In this document: piece after piece, positions 26,098-35,171 of the stretch | How positions within the stretch are numbered: the stretch's first letter is position 1 | How the letters are laid out: every line of letters begins with the position of its first letter | Source of the DNA: Pontibacter sp. SGAir0037 | GTDB lineage: Bacteria > Bacteroidota > Bacteroidia > Cytophagales > Hymenobacteraceae | Direction of reading: 5' to 3' | DNA length: 64,000 bases | Assembly (NCBI RefSeq): GCF_005491705.1 | Contig: NZ_CP028092.1 | Span: forward strand, 5,146,001-5,210,000 | Made by a program: the position numbers and the translations under genes | Notes under the pieces: generated by a model | Database searches by the model: none | Told to the model about the DNA's origin: nothing | The model's input: only the letters and a program-made list of their open reading frames with translations

Positions 26098-26718
26098 ATG
26101 ATAGAAAATAAAGAAAAGACAGTTTCGGTATACGCAGAAGCAAACCCGAATCCTGAATCAATGAAGTTTGTGATGAACGTTTCCCTTTTACCGGAAGGGC
26201 AAAGTGTAGATTATCCGAACCTTGAAAGTGCTTTAGAGTCGCCACTGGCGCAGGAGCTTTTCAACTTTGATTATGTTTCCAGAGTTTTTATTGCCAGCAA
26301 CTTTGTAACAGTTACGAAGAGTGCCGACATTGAGTGGGTAAAACTAATCCCGGAACTCCGTACCTTCCTGAAGTCTTACATTGAGGCTGGTGGTCCGGCA
26401 TTTAACGAAGGCTTTGATGCCAGCAAATTAAGTGCAGGCAATGCAGCAGAGGCTTCTGGTGAAGTTTCTGAAGAAGATGCCGTTATCACAAAGAAAGTAA
26501 TTGATCTCCTGGAGAACTATGTTCGTCCGGCTGTTGAGCAGGATGGGGGCAACATTACATTCAAGTCTTATAAAGAAGGTGTGGTAACTGTATTTTTACA
26601 AGGTTCTTGCAGTGGTTGCCCTTCTGCTACTGTAACTCTGAAATCCGGTATCGAAAACCTGCTGAAGCGCATGGTGCCAGAAGTAACAGAAGTAGTTGCA
26701 GATGGCGTTACGATCTAA
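26098..26718 (+). CDS. NifU-family iron-sulfur scaffold (Nfu)
   Basis: 206 residues. The N-terminal Nfu_N domain (AEANPNPESMKFVMNVSLLP) is joined by an acidic linker to a C-terminal NifU domain with GSCSGCPSATVTL (C171, C174), which ligates a [4Fe-4S] cluster at a dimer interface. It delivers clusters to apo-proteins in the cytoplasm. A GC-rich hairpin terminator follows. Confidence 0.95.
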   Translation: MIENKEKTVSVYAEANPNPESMKFVMNVSLLPEGQSVDYPNLESALESPLAQELFNFDYVSRVFIASNFVTVTKSADIEWVKLIPELRTFLKSYIEAGGPAFNEGFDASKLSAGNAAEASGEVSEEDAVITKKVIDLLENYVRPAVEQDGGNITFKSYKEGVVTVFLQGSCSGCPSATVTLKSGIENLLKRMVPEVTEVVADGVTI

Positions 26719-26734
26719 TTGAATCGTTTTTCAT

Positions 26735-26774
26735 AAAAAAGGGGCTGCTCCGGATCCGGAGCAGCCCCTTTTTT
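26735..26774 (+). terminator. Intrinsic terminator after nfu
   Basis: A near-perfect palindrome: 26735-26754 pair with 26755-26774 through GGATCC at the centre, with six A on one side and six T on the other. Confidence 0.85.
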
Positions 26775-26817
26775 GTACCTGTTAGCAGGGTGTGGTGCCT
26801 GAGGTTTAGAAAAATCT

Positions 26818-26868
26818 GATCCAACACAAAGAGGCTGCCTGCATCAGATAGCCTCTTTGTGTTGGATC
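26818..26868 (-). terminator. 19-bp hairpin, terminator of secDF
   Basis: Bases 26818-26836 pair with 26850-26868 around 13 bases. On the minus strand a T-run follows; the stop of secDF is 18 bases upstream. Confidence 0.75.
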
Positions 26869-26885
26869 CACCTGAGTGGTATAGC

Positions 26886-29800
26886 TTATCGTGCCTGCTG
26901 CACTACTTTGGCTGAAGCTACTGGCGCTTTGTCTTCTTTAACAGTATCAACTACAATCGGAGTAGCGATAAACAGGGAAGAGTAAGTACCAAATACTACA
27001 CCAATAATCATAGCCAGAGAGAAACCTCTTAACACTTCACCGCCAAATATAAACAGCACCACTACCACTAGGAATAAGGTTAAGGATGTGATGATGGTAC
27101 GGCTGAATGTGCTAATAAGAGCTGGGTTCACTACATCTTTAATAGCAGATTTTGGATTATCGCTCATGTACTCGCGTACACGGTCGAAAATTACCACGGT
27201 ATCGTTAATAGAGAAACCAATGATAGTAAGCACCGCAGCTACAAACACCTGATCGATCTCGTAAGAAACACCAACCAGATCCAGGATAGAGAACACAGCG
27301 ATGATCATAAGCGCATCGTGCAGCAAGGCTACCACGCCGCCTAAGCTAAACTGCCACTTTCTGAAACGGATCATCACATACAGGAAGATTCCGATCAGTG
27401 CTAATGCCATAGCCACCAGGGAAGTGTTCTGAATGTCATCGGCCATTGTTGCACCTACTTTAGAAGAACTTACTACATTCGGGTTCAGGTTGCTGTATTG
27501 CGCCAGGCCTTGCTCCAGGGCAGTTCTTACCTTCTCATCCGCCTGAATGCTTTCATCATCTGCCAGGTAGCTGGTAATTACCTTTAATCGGTTTGTGCCG
27601 CCAAAAGTTTTTACTTCAGTACCCGCAGACTGGAAATCATCTACCAGGGCAGAGCGAAGGTCTGAAGCCGGAACAGCCTGATCGAAGTCAATTACATAAG
27701 AGCGACCACCCGCAAAGTCTACACCCAGGTTCGGGCCACCGTTAATATACATCGCTACAAAACCGAATACCAGTATAGCTAACGAGAAAGCATAAGCAGG
27801 TTTTCTGTACTTCATAACATCAAATTTAATGTTACGGAACATCTTGCCTGATAAAGCTGTACCAAATGAAAGTTTGCCGCTCTTTCTGAAAGCATTCTCT
27901 ACAAAAAGCCTTGAAATATAAACAGACGTAAAGAAGGAGGTAACAATACCAATCATCAGGGTAATGGCGAAGCCTTTTACCGGGCCTGAGCCGAAGTAGT
28001 ACAGGATAAAGCCAACAATGAAAGTAGTTACGTTCGCATCCAAGATAGTAGAGAAAGCCTTTTCGTAGCCTTTGTTGATGACCTCGCGCATGCTGAAGCC
28101 TTTCAATGATTCCTCACGCATACGTTCGAAGATCAGTACGTTCGCATCCACGGCCATACCTAACGTAAGCACGATACCCGCAATGCCAGGCAGGGTAAGC
28201 GCTGCGCCAAACTGTGCTAAGATACCCAGGATAAAGAACACGTTGAACACCAACGCTAAGTCGGCAATGAAACCACCACGAGAGTAGTAAGCAATCATGA
28301 AGATAACTACAATTACCAGACCGGCAATGGTAGAAAGCAAGCCCTGGTTAATGGCCTCCTGGCCCAGCGAAGGACCTACGATGGCCTCTTCGATGATACG
28401 GGTAGGGGCCGGCATCTTACCCGCCTTCAGGATGTTGGCAAGGTCTTTCGCCTCTTCCACGGTGAAGTTGCCGGAGATGGAGGAGTTGCCGCCTGTGATC
28501 TCGCCCTGCACCACCGGAGCAGAGTACACGTAGTTGTCCAGCACGATGGCGATCTGGCGGTTGATGTTGTCGCCTGTCAAACGGGCCCACTTCTTGGAGC
28601 CGTTCGGGTTCATGGCCATGCTGATTTCAGGGCGTCCGTTCTGGTCGAAGTCCTGGCGGGCATCGTTGATAGCGTCACCGGACAGTGGGGCCTTCCCGTC
28701 ACGCCCTTTTTTGATGGCGTACAGCTCTGCGAACTCTTGGCGGTTGCCGCCCTGCACGGGCTTCACGCTCCACAAAAACTTCATGTTGGGAGGGAAGATG
28801 GCACGAACCTCTGCTCTTCCTAAAATCTCGTTTACCTTGGCCGTGTCGCGCACGTTTGTGCCGAAGCCACCTGGCAGCGGAACGAACAGGCGGGCCAGAG
28901 CGCTGCTTTGTGCGTTGGCAAGAGAGTCCAGGCCATTGGCAGCGGAATCAGTAGAAGCTGCCGTTTGGCCCGCCTGCGCAAGACCCGTGGAATCGGTAGC
29001 GGCAGCCTGCGCCAGCACATCATCGGCGCCGTCTGTTTTAACTGTTGCGTTAGGAGTAGCACCCTGCGTTAAGGGATCTTTCTGGTCTGCAGTGCCCAGG
29101 TTCAGCTTGCCGGCTTTCTCCTGCTGTGCCAGGTACTCGTTTAGTTGTAAAAAGTAAGGGGTGAACTCGTCCGGCGTCCATACTTCCCAGAACTCCAGGT
29201 TGGCCATGCCCTGCAGCAGGCGGCGCACACGCTCCGGGTCGTCTACGCCCGGCAGCTCGATCTGGATACGGCCATCGCCACCGTTACCCGATAGGCGCTG
29301 GATGTTCGGGTTCGTAACACCGAATTTATCGATACGGGTGCGCAGGATGTTGAAAGAGCGGTCTACAGCATCGTTAACTTCCTGATCGATCACATCGATT
29401 ACTTCAGCGTTGCTTGACTCGTAGCTGATTCTGCCTCTGTTGGCAGAGTTTGAGAAAATACGGCTTAAGCGACCGTTTGGCTCCACCTCGCGGTAGGCCT
29501 CAGCAAACAGGGTGGTAAATTTTTCCTGGCTGTTTTTCTGTAGCTCCTGCGCACGGGCAAGGGCCTTTACAAAGTTAGGGTCTTTGCTGTTGCCTGACAT
29601 AGAACGGATAATCTCTACAGGAGAAACTTCCAGCACCACGTGCATTCCGCCTTTCAGGTCAAGGCCAAGGCCTAATTCTTTTTCTTTGATTTCCTGGTAA
29701 GTAAAACCTACGAACACAGGTTCCTGGCGAACAGAGTCGAGGTACGCTTGTCGTTTAGCGCGGTCTACATTGCCTTGTGCATCTGTTGCATAGGCTTCAG

Positions 29801-29903
29801 CATCCTTTTCTACACGACTGGCAACAAAGGAAAATGACAGGAAGAAGAGGCAAAGTGCCCCTACCAGCGCTGTCAGAACAATAATGGCTGTTTTGTTACG
29901 CAT
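26886..29903 (-). CDS. secDF: Protein translocase subunit SecDF (single-chain fusion)
   Basis: 1005 residues: SecD half (LGLDLKGGMHVVLEV, large periplasmic P1, five C-terminal helices with DANVLIFERMRE) and SecF half (GPNLGVDFAGGRSYVIDF; IGFSINDTVVIFDRVRE). It uses the proton motive force to help Sec-exported proteins leave the channel. A low-complexity Ala/Ser/Thr/Asp linker of about 70 residues (near 265-340) interrupts P1. The DNA from about 28.3 to 29.3 kb is clearly richer in G+C than the rest of the gene. Confidence 0.96.
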   Translation of the reverse strand: MRNKTAIIVLTALVGALCLFFLSFSFVASRVEKDAEAYATDAQGNVDRAKRQAYLDSVRQEPVFVGFTYQEIKEKELGLGLDLKGGMHVVLEVSPVEIIRSMSGNSKDPNFVKALARAQELQKNSQEKFTTLFAEAYREVEPNGRLSRIFSNSANRGRISYESSNAEVIDVIDQEVNDAVDRSFNILRTRIDKFGVTNPNIQRLSGNGGDGRIQIELPGVDDPERVRRLLQGMANLEFWEVWTPDEFTPYFLQLNEYLAQQEKAGKLNLGTADQKDPLTQGATPNATVKTDGADDVLAQAAATDSTGLAQAGQTAASTDSAANGLDSLANAQSSALARLFVPLPGGFGTNVRDTAKVNEILGRAEVRAIFPPNMKFLWSVKPVQGGNRQEFAELYAIKKGRDGKAPLSGDAINDARQDFDQNGRPEISMAMNPNGSKKWARLTGDNINRQIAIVLDNYVYSAPVVQGEITGGNSSISGNFTVEEAKDLANILKAGKMPAPTRIIEEAIVGPSLGQEAINQGLLSTIAGLVIVVIFMIAYYSRGGFIADLALVFNVFFILGILAQFGAALTLPGIAGIVLTLGMAVDANVLIFERMREESLKGFSMREVINKGYEKAFSTILDANVTTFIVGFILYYFGSGPVKGFAITLMIGIVTSFFTSVYISRLFVENAFRKSGKLSFGTALSGKMFRNIKFDVMKYRKPAYAFSLAILVFGFVAMYINGGPNLGVDFAGGRSYVIDFDQAVPASDLRSALVDDFQSAGTEVKTFGGTNRLKVITSYLADDESIQADEKVRTALEQGLAQYSNLNPNVVSSSKVGATMADDIQNTSLVAMALALIGIFLYVMIRFRKWQFSLGGVVALLHDALMIIAVFSILDLVGVSYEIDQVFVAAVLTIIGFSINDTVVIFDRVREYMSDNPKSAIKDVVNPALISTFSRTIITSLTLFLVVVVLFIFGGEVLRGFSLAMIIGVVFGTYSSLFIATPIVVDTVKEDKAPVASAKVVQQAR

Positions 29904-30074
29904 TGTTGATTTTAAAATGTATTAATTAAAAAGGTTGATTTTCAACAGTAAACCAGCTGCATACTGTGCAACTGTTAATCACGGTGTTGTTGTTCCGTGA
30001 CGGGTAAAATTTCTTAGATAAATTTTGGGGCTGGTTAACTTCTGGCCTGCCTGCCGGCAAGCCAGAAAAGGTTG

Positions 30075-30094
30075 ATCCGGTTATAAAGCCGGAT
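30075..30094 (-). terminator. Probable weak terminator
   Basis: An 8-base stem (30075-30082 with 30087-30094, one G-T) followed on the minus strand by CAACCTTTT, after the small gene at 30130. Confidence 0.4.
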
Positions 30095-30129
30095 AGAAGA
30101 AATAGTTAACCTATGGAAGGAGATACAGC

Positions 30130-30501
30130 CTAGGGGGCGTTGGGCTGTATGGTAATCGGGAAAAGCTGTGCAATAAAACCTGCGCCGGGAGCCCTGGCAC
30201 TATAGGCAGGCAGCGCTTCGTCTTTAACAGGCGCAAAGGGCGGTAATGGCGTTGGCAGTACCGCCTGGTGCAGGTTTAAAGCTACAAAAGAAGTAGTAGC
30301 TTCTAAAGATACCTTTTGTTTAACTACAGCTTTCTTCTCTGCTGGCGCAGTAGCCAGTTTGGAAGCCTCTTTTTGCGGAGATCCTTTAGCCGGAGAACTA
30401 TAGGCAACCACCTCCTGGCCATTGAGCATCAGCGCCCAAAGCAGGGTAACAGACATCATCAAATGCCTGAAATGGTTGAATATGTTCTTCGTTTTTGGCA
30501 T
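30130..30501 (-). CDS. Small exported or membrane-anchored unknown protein
   Basis: About 123 residues from the ATG at 30499-30501. A hydrophobic segment (HLMMSVTLLWALMLNGQEVV) is followed by a Lys/Ala/Pro-rich region (SSPAKGSPQKEASKLATAPA) and a hydrophobic, proline-rich tail. No family is recognised. It lies at the end of the nucleotide-salvage cluster, with 31 bases to the TrkA-type gene, so it may be the last gene of that operon. Confidence 0.6.
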   Translation of the reverse strand: MPKTKNIFNHFRHLMMSVTLLWALMLNGQEVVAYSSPAKGSPQKEASKLATAPAEKKAVVKQKVSLEATTSFVALNLHQAVLPTPLPPFAPVKDEALPAYSARAPGAGFIAQLFPITIQPNAP

Positions 30502-30544
30502 GTTTAACTGCAAATGTAAAGTCTTTCTCCTAAAAATAAAATCT

Positions 30545-31237
30545 TTAGCGATTTATATCAATAAAGCGTTTGATGTCGTGCTTCTTACCGATCAGGATCA
30601 GGATGTCAGAAGGATAGATAACAGTATCCGCTTTGGGTACGCCAATGATATGCTCTACCTGTGTTGGTTTCCCGTCCTGTATCTCCTCAAAGAAACGCTT
30701 GATTGTGATCATGTTCAGGTTATACTTTTCTCTAAGCGAAATCTTTGCCAGGTTTTTGTTGGCAATACCGCGCGGGGTATTAATCTCTACAATTTCATAA
30801 TTGTCTGGCAGGGGCAGGAACGTACGTATGCTAGGCTGCAGCAGGCGTTCTGCCACGGTTCTGCCTACCTCGCCCTCAGGAGAAAGGATTTCGTGTACGC
30901 CCATTTTTTCCAGGATGCGGCGCTGCTGCTTGTTAGAAGCCCTGGTAATCACACGCTTTATATTAAGTTCCTGTAAGTTGGCGGTTGTGATCAGCAGTGC
31001 CTCAAAATCTTCGCCTATAGCCACAATTACAGCATCCATGTCCTGGATGTTCTGTGCTTCCAGTGCCCTGATGTCGGTAGCGTCCAGTGCTACGGCATAA
31101 GCAACCTCATCTTTGATAGCTTCTACATGGTCTTCGCTATTGTCGATAGCCAGTACCTCCGCACCTCGTTCCGCAAGTGTACGTGCAATAGAGTTGCCGA
31201 ATATACCCAGACCAATTACAGCAAATTTATGCCTCAT
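30545..31237 (-). CDS. TrkA/Ktr-type potassium channel regulatory (RCK) protein
   Basis: 230 residues. RCK_N Rossmann domain with VIGLGIFGNSIARTLAERG and VLAIDNSEDHVEAI (nucleotide-binding GxGxxG and acidic end), then an RCK_C domain at about 135-225. It binds NAD(H) or ATP to gate a Trk/Ktr potassium transporter; the membrane subunit is not in this window. It overlaps the uridine kinase gene by 4 bases. Confidence 0.92.
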   Translation of the reverse strand: MRHKFAVIGLGIFGNSIARTLAERGAEVLAIDNSEDHVEAIKDEVAYAVALDATDIRALEAQNIQDMDAVIVAIGEDFEALLITTANLQELNIKRVITRASNKQQRRILEKMGVHEILSPEGEVGRTVAERLLQPSIRTFLPLPDNYEIVEINTPRGIANKNLAKISLREKYNLNMITIKRFFEEIQDGKPTQVEHIIGVPKADTVIYPSDILILIGKKHDIKRFIDINR

Positions 31238-31857
31238 GATGCTTTAATCTTAGAATTCAAGAACGTCGTAAGCACCTCCAGCCCGCGCTCAAAATGATTG
31301 TTGTTCGGGATGATGATGTCTGCATCGTTTTTATATGGCTTAATGTATTTTTCGTATGTAGGGGCTACATGGTGTGTGTAGCGGTAAAGCACATCGTCGA
31401 GGTCGTAACCGCGTTCTATTTTATCGCGCACGATCCGGCGCTGCAATTTAATATACTCTTTGGCATCAATGTATACTTTCAGGTCCAATTGTTTGGCAAT
31501 CTCTTCGAAATAAAATACAAAGATACCCTCTACCACTACAATTGGTGCCGGCTTAAACTCCAGTTGCTTTGGTACTACATTAGGGTTGTTAAACGTATAT
31601 TCGGTGCGGTAAATGGTTTCTCCTTCGCCTAATCTTCTCAGATCTTCGGCATAAGCATCATCATCAATGCAGGAAGGAAGGTCAAAATTTACGACTCCGT
31701 TCGCGTCGCGTGTTTGTAATTCGCGTGATTTATAGTAGTTATCCTGCGAGATCAGGCAAATGTTCTCAGGGGCAAACGATGCGAGTAGCTTATTCAAAAA
31801 AGTGGTTTTTCCTGAAGCACTACCTCCTGTTATTCCGACGATATATGGCTTTTGCAT
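31234..31857 (-). CDS. udk: Uridine kinase
   Basis: 207 residues with the P-loop GITGGSASGKTTF (about residues 8-20) and the uridine-binding SQDNYYKS motif. It phosphorylates uridine and cytidine in pyrimidine salvage. It is transcribed between RdgB and the TrkA-type gene and overlaps the latter by 4 bases (ATGA). Confidence 0.95.
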   Translation of the reverse strand: MQKPYIVGITGGSASGKTTFLNKLLASFAPENICLISQDNYYKSRELQTRDANGVVNFDLPSCIDDDAYAEDLRRLGEGETIYRTEYTFNNPNVVPKQLEFKPAPIVVVEGIFVFYFEEIAKQLDLKVYIDAKEYIKLQRRIVRDKIERGYDLDDVLYRYTHHVAPTYEKYIKPYKNDADIIIPNNNHFERGLEVLTTFLNSKIKAS

Positions 31858-31933
31858 TGGAAGCTATGGTTTCAGGCTACAAAATTATACTTTTTCAAGT
31901 AAACTATCCAGCAGTGCAAGAATAATTTTAGCC

Positions 31934-32515
31934 TCAGCTGTTTCTTTTCAGAAAGGCAACCAGTTTTCTGATGGCTTTCCCTCTGTGGCTGATGATATTC
32001 TTTTCTTCGGTGCTCATTTCGGAAAATGTCCGGTCGAAACCTTCGGGTATAAAAATAGGATCATAGCCAAAACTCTGGTTGCCGTTCCAGAATTTAGTAA
32101 TCTGCCCGTTTACAATACCTTCAAACTGATGTTCTTCCCCGTTCAGGAAAAGCGTGATAAACGTGCGGAAGCGGGCGCTGCGGTCTTTCTTCTCTTCCAG
32201 GTTCTTTAGTAACAGTTCCATATTATCGGTGTCGCTGCGTTGCGGGCCGGCATACCGGGCAGAGTATACGCCAGGCTCATGATGCAAAGCGGCAACTTCT
32301 AAGCCTGTATCGTCGGCGAAGCAGTTAACCCCATATTTCTCCCACACATACTGTGCCTTTTGCCGGGAATTTCCTTCCAGTGTATCCTGTTCTTCGGCTA
32401 ATTCTTCGTGGCAGCCAATATCTTCCAGCGTCAGGAGTTTGTACTTGCCTTCCAGCATCTGGCTTACTTCGTTCAGTTTTTTTCGGTTATTGGTAGCAAA
32501 GCAGAGTTCTGTCAT
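31934..32515 (-). CDS. rdgB: Non-canonical purine NTP pyrophosphatase (RdgB/HAM1)
   Basis: 193 residues. FATNNRKKLNEVSQML is the N-terminal (S/T)xNxxK motif, CFADDTGLEVAAL the metal site and FGYDPIFIP plus ISHRGKAIRKL the C-terminal signatures. It hydrolyses dITP, dXTP and related to monophosphates, preventing mutagenic incorporation. An 8-bp-period repeat begins 10 bases upstream of its start codon. Confidence 0.96.
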   Translation of the reverse strand: MTELCFATNNRKKLNEVSQMLEGKYKLLTLEDIGCHEELAEEQDTLEGNSRQKAQYVWEKYGVNCFADDTGLEVAALHHEPGVYSARYAGPQRSDTDNMELLLKNLEEKKDRSARFRTFITLFLNGEEHQFEGIVNGQITKFWNGNQSFGYDPIFIPEGFDRTFSEMSTEEKNIISHRGKAIRKLVAFLKRNS

Positions 32516-32525
32516 AGGAGAATGT

Positions 32526-32573
32526 TAATGTGCTGATGTGCTAATGTGGTAATTTGCTAATGGGTTAATGTGC
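32526..32573. repeat. Six tandem 8-bp units upstream of rdgB
   Basis: The block divides exactly into six 8-mers close to TAATGTGC. Read on the minus strand (the rdgB sense) the consensus is GCACATTA. An 18-base stretch (32526-32543) is identical, in the same orientation relative to the gene, to one upstream of hemC. Confidence 0.8.
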
Positions 32574-32595
32574 TATGATTAAAAAAGTAGAATTT

Positions 32596-32877
32596 TTATG
32601 CCGATGAAGGATTGTTTGTAAGGGTATTATACCTTTTGCAGTTTTGGTTCCAGGTATAGTGCCACCAAAAGGCACTGCCTGTAATGTATACGCAAGCCCT
32701 GAGTAGAAACTTATAAGTGAAGTAGGTACTGGTAAAGCCTGATTCAAATAAATTAAATGCCTCGGATATAAATGCGAAAATAAAGCCGCATGCTATTCCT
32801 TTCAGAATGTAAACCGTTCTTCCTTTTTGTTGTGTCTTAGCCCAGGCCTTTAAAAATTTCTGATCGTGAATGTGCAT
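32596..32877 (-). CDS. Small membrane protein of unknown function
   Basis: 93 residues. A charged N-terminus (MHIHDQKFLKAWAKTQQKGR) is followed by two hydrophobic segments (GIACGFIFAFISEAF and a longer one around FLLRACVYITGSAFWWH). No family recognised. It lies in line with the downstream rdgB and upstream PRTase genes (gaps of about 80 and 16 bases), so it is probably in the same transcript. Confidence 0.7.
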   Translation of the reverse strand: MHIHDQKFLKAWAKTQQKGRTVYILKGIACGFIFAFISEAFNLFESGFTSTYFTYKFLLRACVYITGSAFWWHYTWNQNCKRYNTLTNNPSSA

Positions 32878-32893
32878 AAGCTGGCGTGTTGAT

Positions 32894-33403
32894 TTAATGT
32901 AAATATGCTGCCACCTCGTTTTCTTTCAGCACAACCGCCACATGCTCGCCTAAGGTAGTGGCCAGCGAATAGCCTGTATAGGTAGCTGATACAGGAAATA
33001 AGGTGTGGTGGCGGTTTACTAAAGTGGCAATTTCTACTTTTTTAGGGTTGTAAGGCAGAAATGTATTTAATGTATAGGCCAGGGTTTTGCCCGTATTAAG
33101 TACGTCGTCCACTATAATGATGGTTTTGTTTTCCAGGTTGTCTGACGAGGGCAGCACTTCAACCGGCTTTTCGAGTGGAGAGCTTTTATCGAGCGTTACG
33201 CTTAGCAGGCTTACTTCTTTATCTGAGATGGTTTGCAGCTGTTGCAGCAGCATTTCGGCCAGTATATACCCATTTTCCTGAATACCTGCTAATACCAGAG
33301 CCTGTTCTTCAAAGTTTTGCTCATATATTTCATAAGCCATACGAGTAACTTTCTGCTGAATCTGTGTTTTGTCGAGGATCAGCGTTTGATGTGGATGTGT
33401 CAT
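32894..33403 (-). CDS. Phosphoribosyltransferase (PyrR/HPRT-like)
   Basis: 169 residues. IIIVDDVLNTGKTLAYTL is the PRPP-binding loop; an N-terminal LAGIQENGYILAEML is typical of PyrR-like members. In this cluster it may salvage a base or regulate pyrimidine genes; the sequence does not tell which. It heads the minus-strand run that includes rdgB and udk. Confidence 0.88.
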   Translation of the reverse strand: MTHPHQTLILDKTQIQQKVTRMAYEIYEQNFEEQALVLAGIQENGYILAEMLLQQLQTISDKEVSLLSVTLDKSSPLEKPVEVLPSSDNLENKTIIIVDDVLNTGKTLAYTLNTFLPYNPKKVEIATLVNRHHTLFPVSATYTGYSLATTLGEHVAVVLKENEVAAYLH

Positions 33404-33453
33404 GCTTTTAAGGCGAACGTATAATGGTGTAAACTGCAGCTCGAAGGCCGAAG

Positions 33454-33461
33454 CAAATTTA
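33454..33461 (-). promoter_or_regulatory. -7 box of the PRTase operon
   Basis: The minus strand reads TAAATTTG, matching TANNTTTG, about 50 bases before the start codon at 33403. No -33 element is convincing. Confidence 0.35.
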
Positions 33462-33543
33462 GCAGATTATTTATAGGAGATGCAGATTTTGGCTTTGATG
33501 TAAAATTATTTGGTTGATAGGCTTTTAATTTAAAATAAATCCT

Positions 33544-33551
33544 TAAATTTG
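33544..33551 (+). promoter_or_regulatory. -7 box of the L31 gene
   Basis: TAAATTTG, 41 bases before ATG 33592; back to back with the promoter of the PRTase run. Confidence 0.45.
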
Positions 33552-33591
33552 CAGTCCGATTGAGAATTAAGGTTAATTAACGTTTATAATA

Positions 33592-33837
33592 ATGAAAAAA
33601 GGCATTCACCCAGAATACAGAGAGGTGGTTTTCCAGGATATGACGAGTGATTACAAATTTATCACACGTTCTACCATGACTTCTAACGAAACTATCACTA
33701 TGGAAGACGGTAAAGAGTATCCTGTAATCAAAGTGGAGGTTTCTTCTGCTTCTCACCCATTCTATACTGGTAAAAACATCTTCGTTGATACTGCTGGTCG
33801 TGTGGAGAAATTCAACAAGCGTTATCAGAAAAAATAA
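33592..33837 (+). CDS. rpmE2: 50S ribosomal protein L31, type B
   Basis: 81 residues. The HPxYxxVVFQDMTSDYKF segment and ASHPFYTGKNIFVDTAGRVE are typical of the zinc-free type B L31, which lacks the CxxC motif. Many genomes use this paralogue when zinc is scarce. A terminator follows; the next gene starts 78 bases later. Confidence 0.97.
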   Translation: MKKGIHPEYREVVFQDMTSDYKFITRSTMTSNETITMEDGKEYPVIKVEVSSASHPFYTGKNIFVDTAGRVEKFNKRYQKK

Positions 33838-33869
33838 CCAAAGCTTTTTGGTTAAAGTACCCCAACATC

Positions 33870-33904
33870 AAAGTCTTCTCGTAATTTTCGGGAAGACTTT
33901 TTTA
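33870..33904 (+). terminator. Intrinsic terminator after rpmE2
   Basis: Nine-base stem (33870-33878 with 33892-33900), 13-base loop and a T-run. Confidence 0.7.
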
Positions 33905-33915
33905 TTTTTGCCTTC

Positions 33916-35124
33916 ATGAACATTATTTTATTTGATGATCCTGAAATCCGCCCGTTGCTGCTCCCTTTTACCTTTACAAGGCCGGTAGCTGAGATACGGG
34001 TAGGTATAAAAACCATCACAGAGAAATGGCAGGCTTACATGGGTGCGCCTGTTTCTTTCTTAACACAAGCCTATCTTCAGAAGAAATACCAGGCCCATAC
34101 CGGGGCACATACTATTTACATTAACGGAGCTGTTTGCCCTGATGTAAACCTGGTAAGAAGTATAAGAGAACTGAGTGCAGGAGAGGCTATCTACCAGAAC
34201 GATACACTGCTTGCCTATCATGCAGCGCAACCGGAGCCAATTTCGCTGGAAGAGTTGCCACAGCTTCCGGTAAAGCGGAGGCATGAAATTAGTGGAGTAA
34301 CTATAGTGCGGGAGTTGTGGGAAATTTTCCTGTTTAACGGACAGCAGATCCGCCACGACTTTAAACTTGTTACCGCTGGCCGGAAAAGCGAGCCAATTGC
34401 AGATAAGCATACCATTGTTTATAACGAAGCTGATATTTTTATTGAAGAAGGTGTAACCATACGGGCTGCAGTTCTAAATGCCGAAAATGGCCCCATCTAC
34501 ATTGGCAAAGATGCCCAGGTAATGGAAGGAGCCGTTATTCGCGGTCCTTTTGCCCTGGGCGAAAGCAGCCAGGTAAGTATGGGAGCTAAAATCAGGGGAG
34601 ATGTTACGGTAGGGCCATTTTCGAAAGTAGGCGGCGAGGTAAGTGCTTCTGTTATTTTCGGATACACCAACAAGGGGCACGAGGGGTATTTAGGTAATTC
34701 AGTGCTGGGAGAGTGGTGTAACCTGGGAGCAGATACCAATACCTCTAACCTGAAGAACAACTATGCAGAGGTAAAGATATGGAGCCACGCCAAAGGCAGT
34801 TTCAGAAATACAGGACAGCAATTCTGCGGCCTGATGATGGGCGACCACAGCAAATGTGGCATCAATACCATGTTTAACACGGGAACAGTGGTAGGTGTAA
34901 GTGCCAACATTTTCGGGGCAGGATTCCCGCGCAACTTTGTGCCTTCTTTTTCGTGGGGCGGAGCAGCAGGCTTTGAAACCTTCCAGATACGCAAGGCTTT
35001 TGAAGTAGCCGAAAAAGTGTTTGGTCGCCGCAGCAAAGATCTAGACGAAGTGGAAAGAGCTATCTTAACCGAGGTATTTAACCAGACGCAGCAGTACCGG
35101 GTATGGGAGAAAGGTTTGGTATAA
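33916..35124 (+). CDS. GlmU-like putative sugar nucleotidyltransferase
   Basis: 402 residues. N-terminal half: LFDDPEIRPLLLPFTFTRPV and KTITEKWQAYMG, a divergent nucleotidyltransferase domain. C-terminal half: left-handed beta-helix hexapeptide repeats (IYIGKDAQVMEGAVIRGPF, GESSQVSMGAKIRGDVTVG). Such GlmU-like proteins are common in Bacteroidota; substrate unknown. It lies between L31 and holB. Confidence 0.88.
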   Translation: MNIILFDDPEIRPLLLPFTFTRPVAEIRVGIKTITEKWQAYMGAPVSFLTQAYLQKKYQAHTGAHTIYINGAVCPDVNLVRSIRELSAGEAIYQNDTLLAYHAAQPEPISLEELPQLPVKRRHEISGVTIVRELWEIFLFNGQQIRHDFKLVTAGRKSEPIADKHTIVYNEADIFIEEGVTIRAAVLNAENGPIYIGKDAQVMEGAVIRGPFALGESSQVSMGAKIRGDVTVGPFSKVGGEVSASVIFGYTNKGHEGYLGNSVLGEWCNLGADTNTSNLKNNYAEVKIWSHAKGSFRNTGQQFCGLMMGDHSKCGINTMFNTGTVVGVSANIFGAGFPRNFVPSFSWGGAAGFETFQIRKAFEVAEKVFGRRSKDLDEVERAILTEVFNQTQQYRVWEKGLV

Positions 35125-35171
35125 TAGGTAGTGAAGTTAAGCTCTGAGGGAAAGTTATACATGACCCGTTT

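Noticed and set aside
28534..29157. Plus-strand 207-residue frame in secDF
   Set aside because: A product of the GC-rich patch on the opposite strand; no start context and no recognisable family.
30422..30976. Plus-strand 184-residue frame
   Set aside because: Antisense to the TrkA-type gene.
32526..32573. CRISPR array
   Set aside because: Units are only 8 bases, adjacent, and have no spacers; no cas genes.
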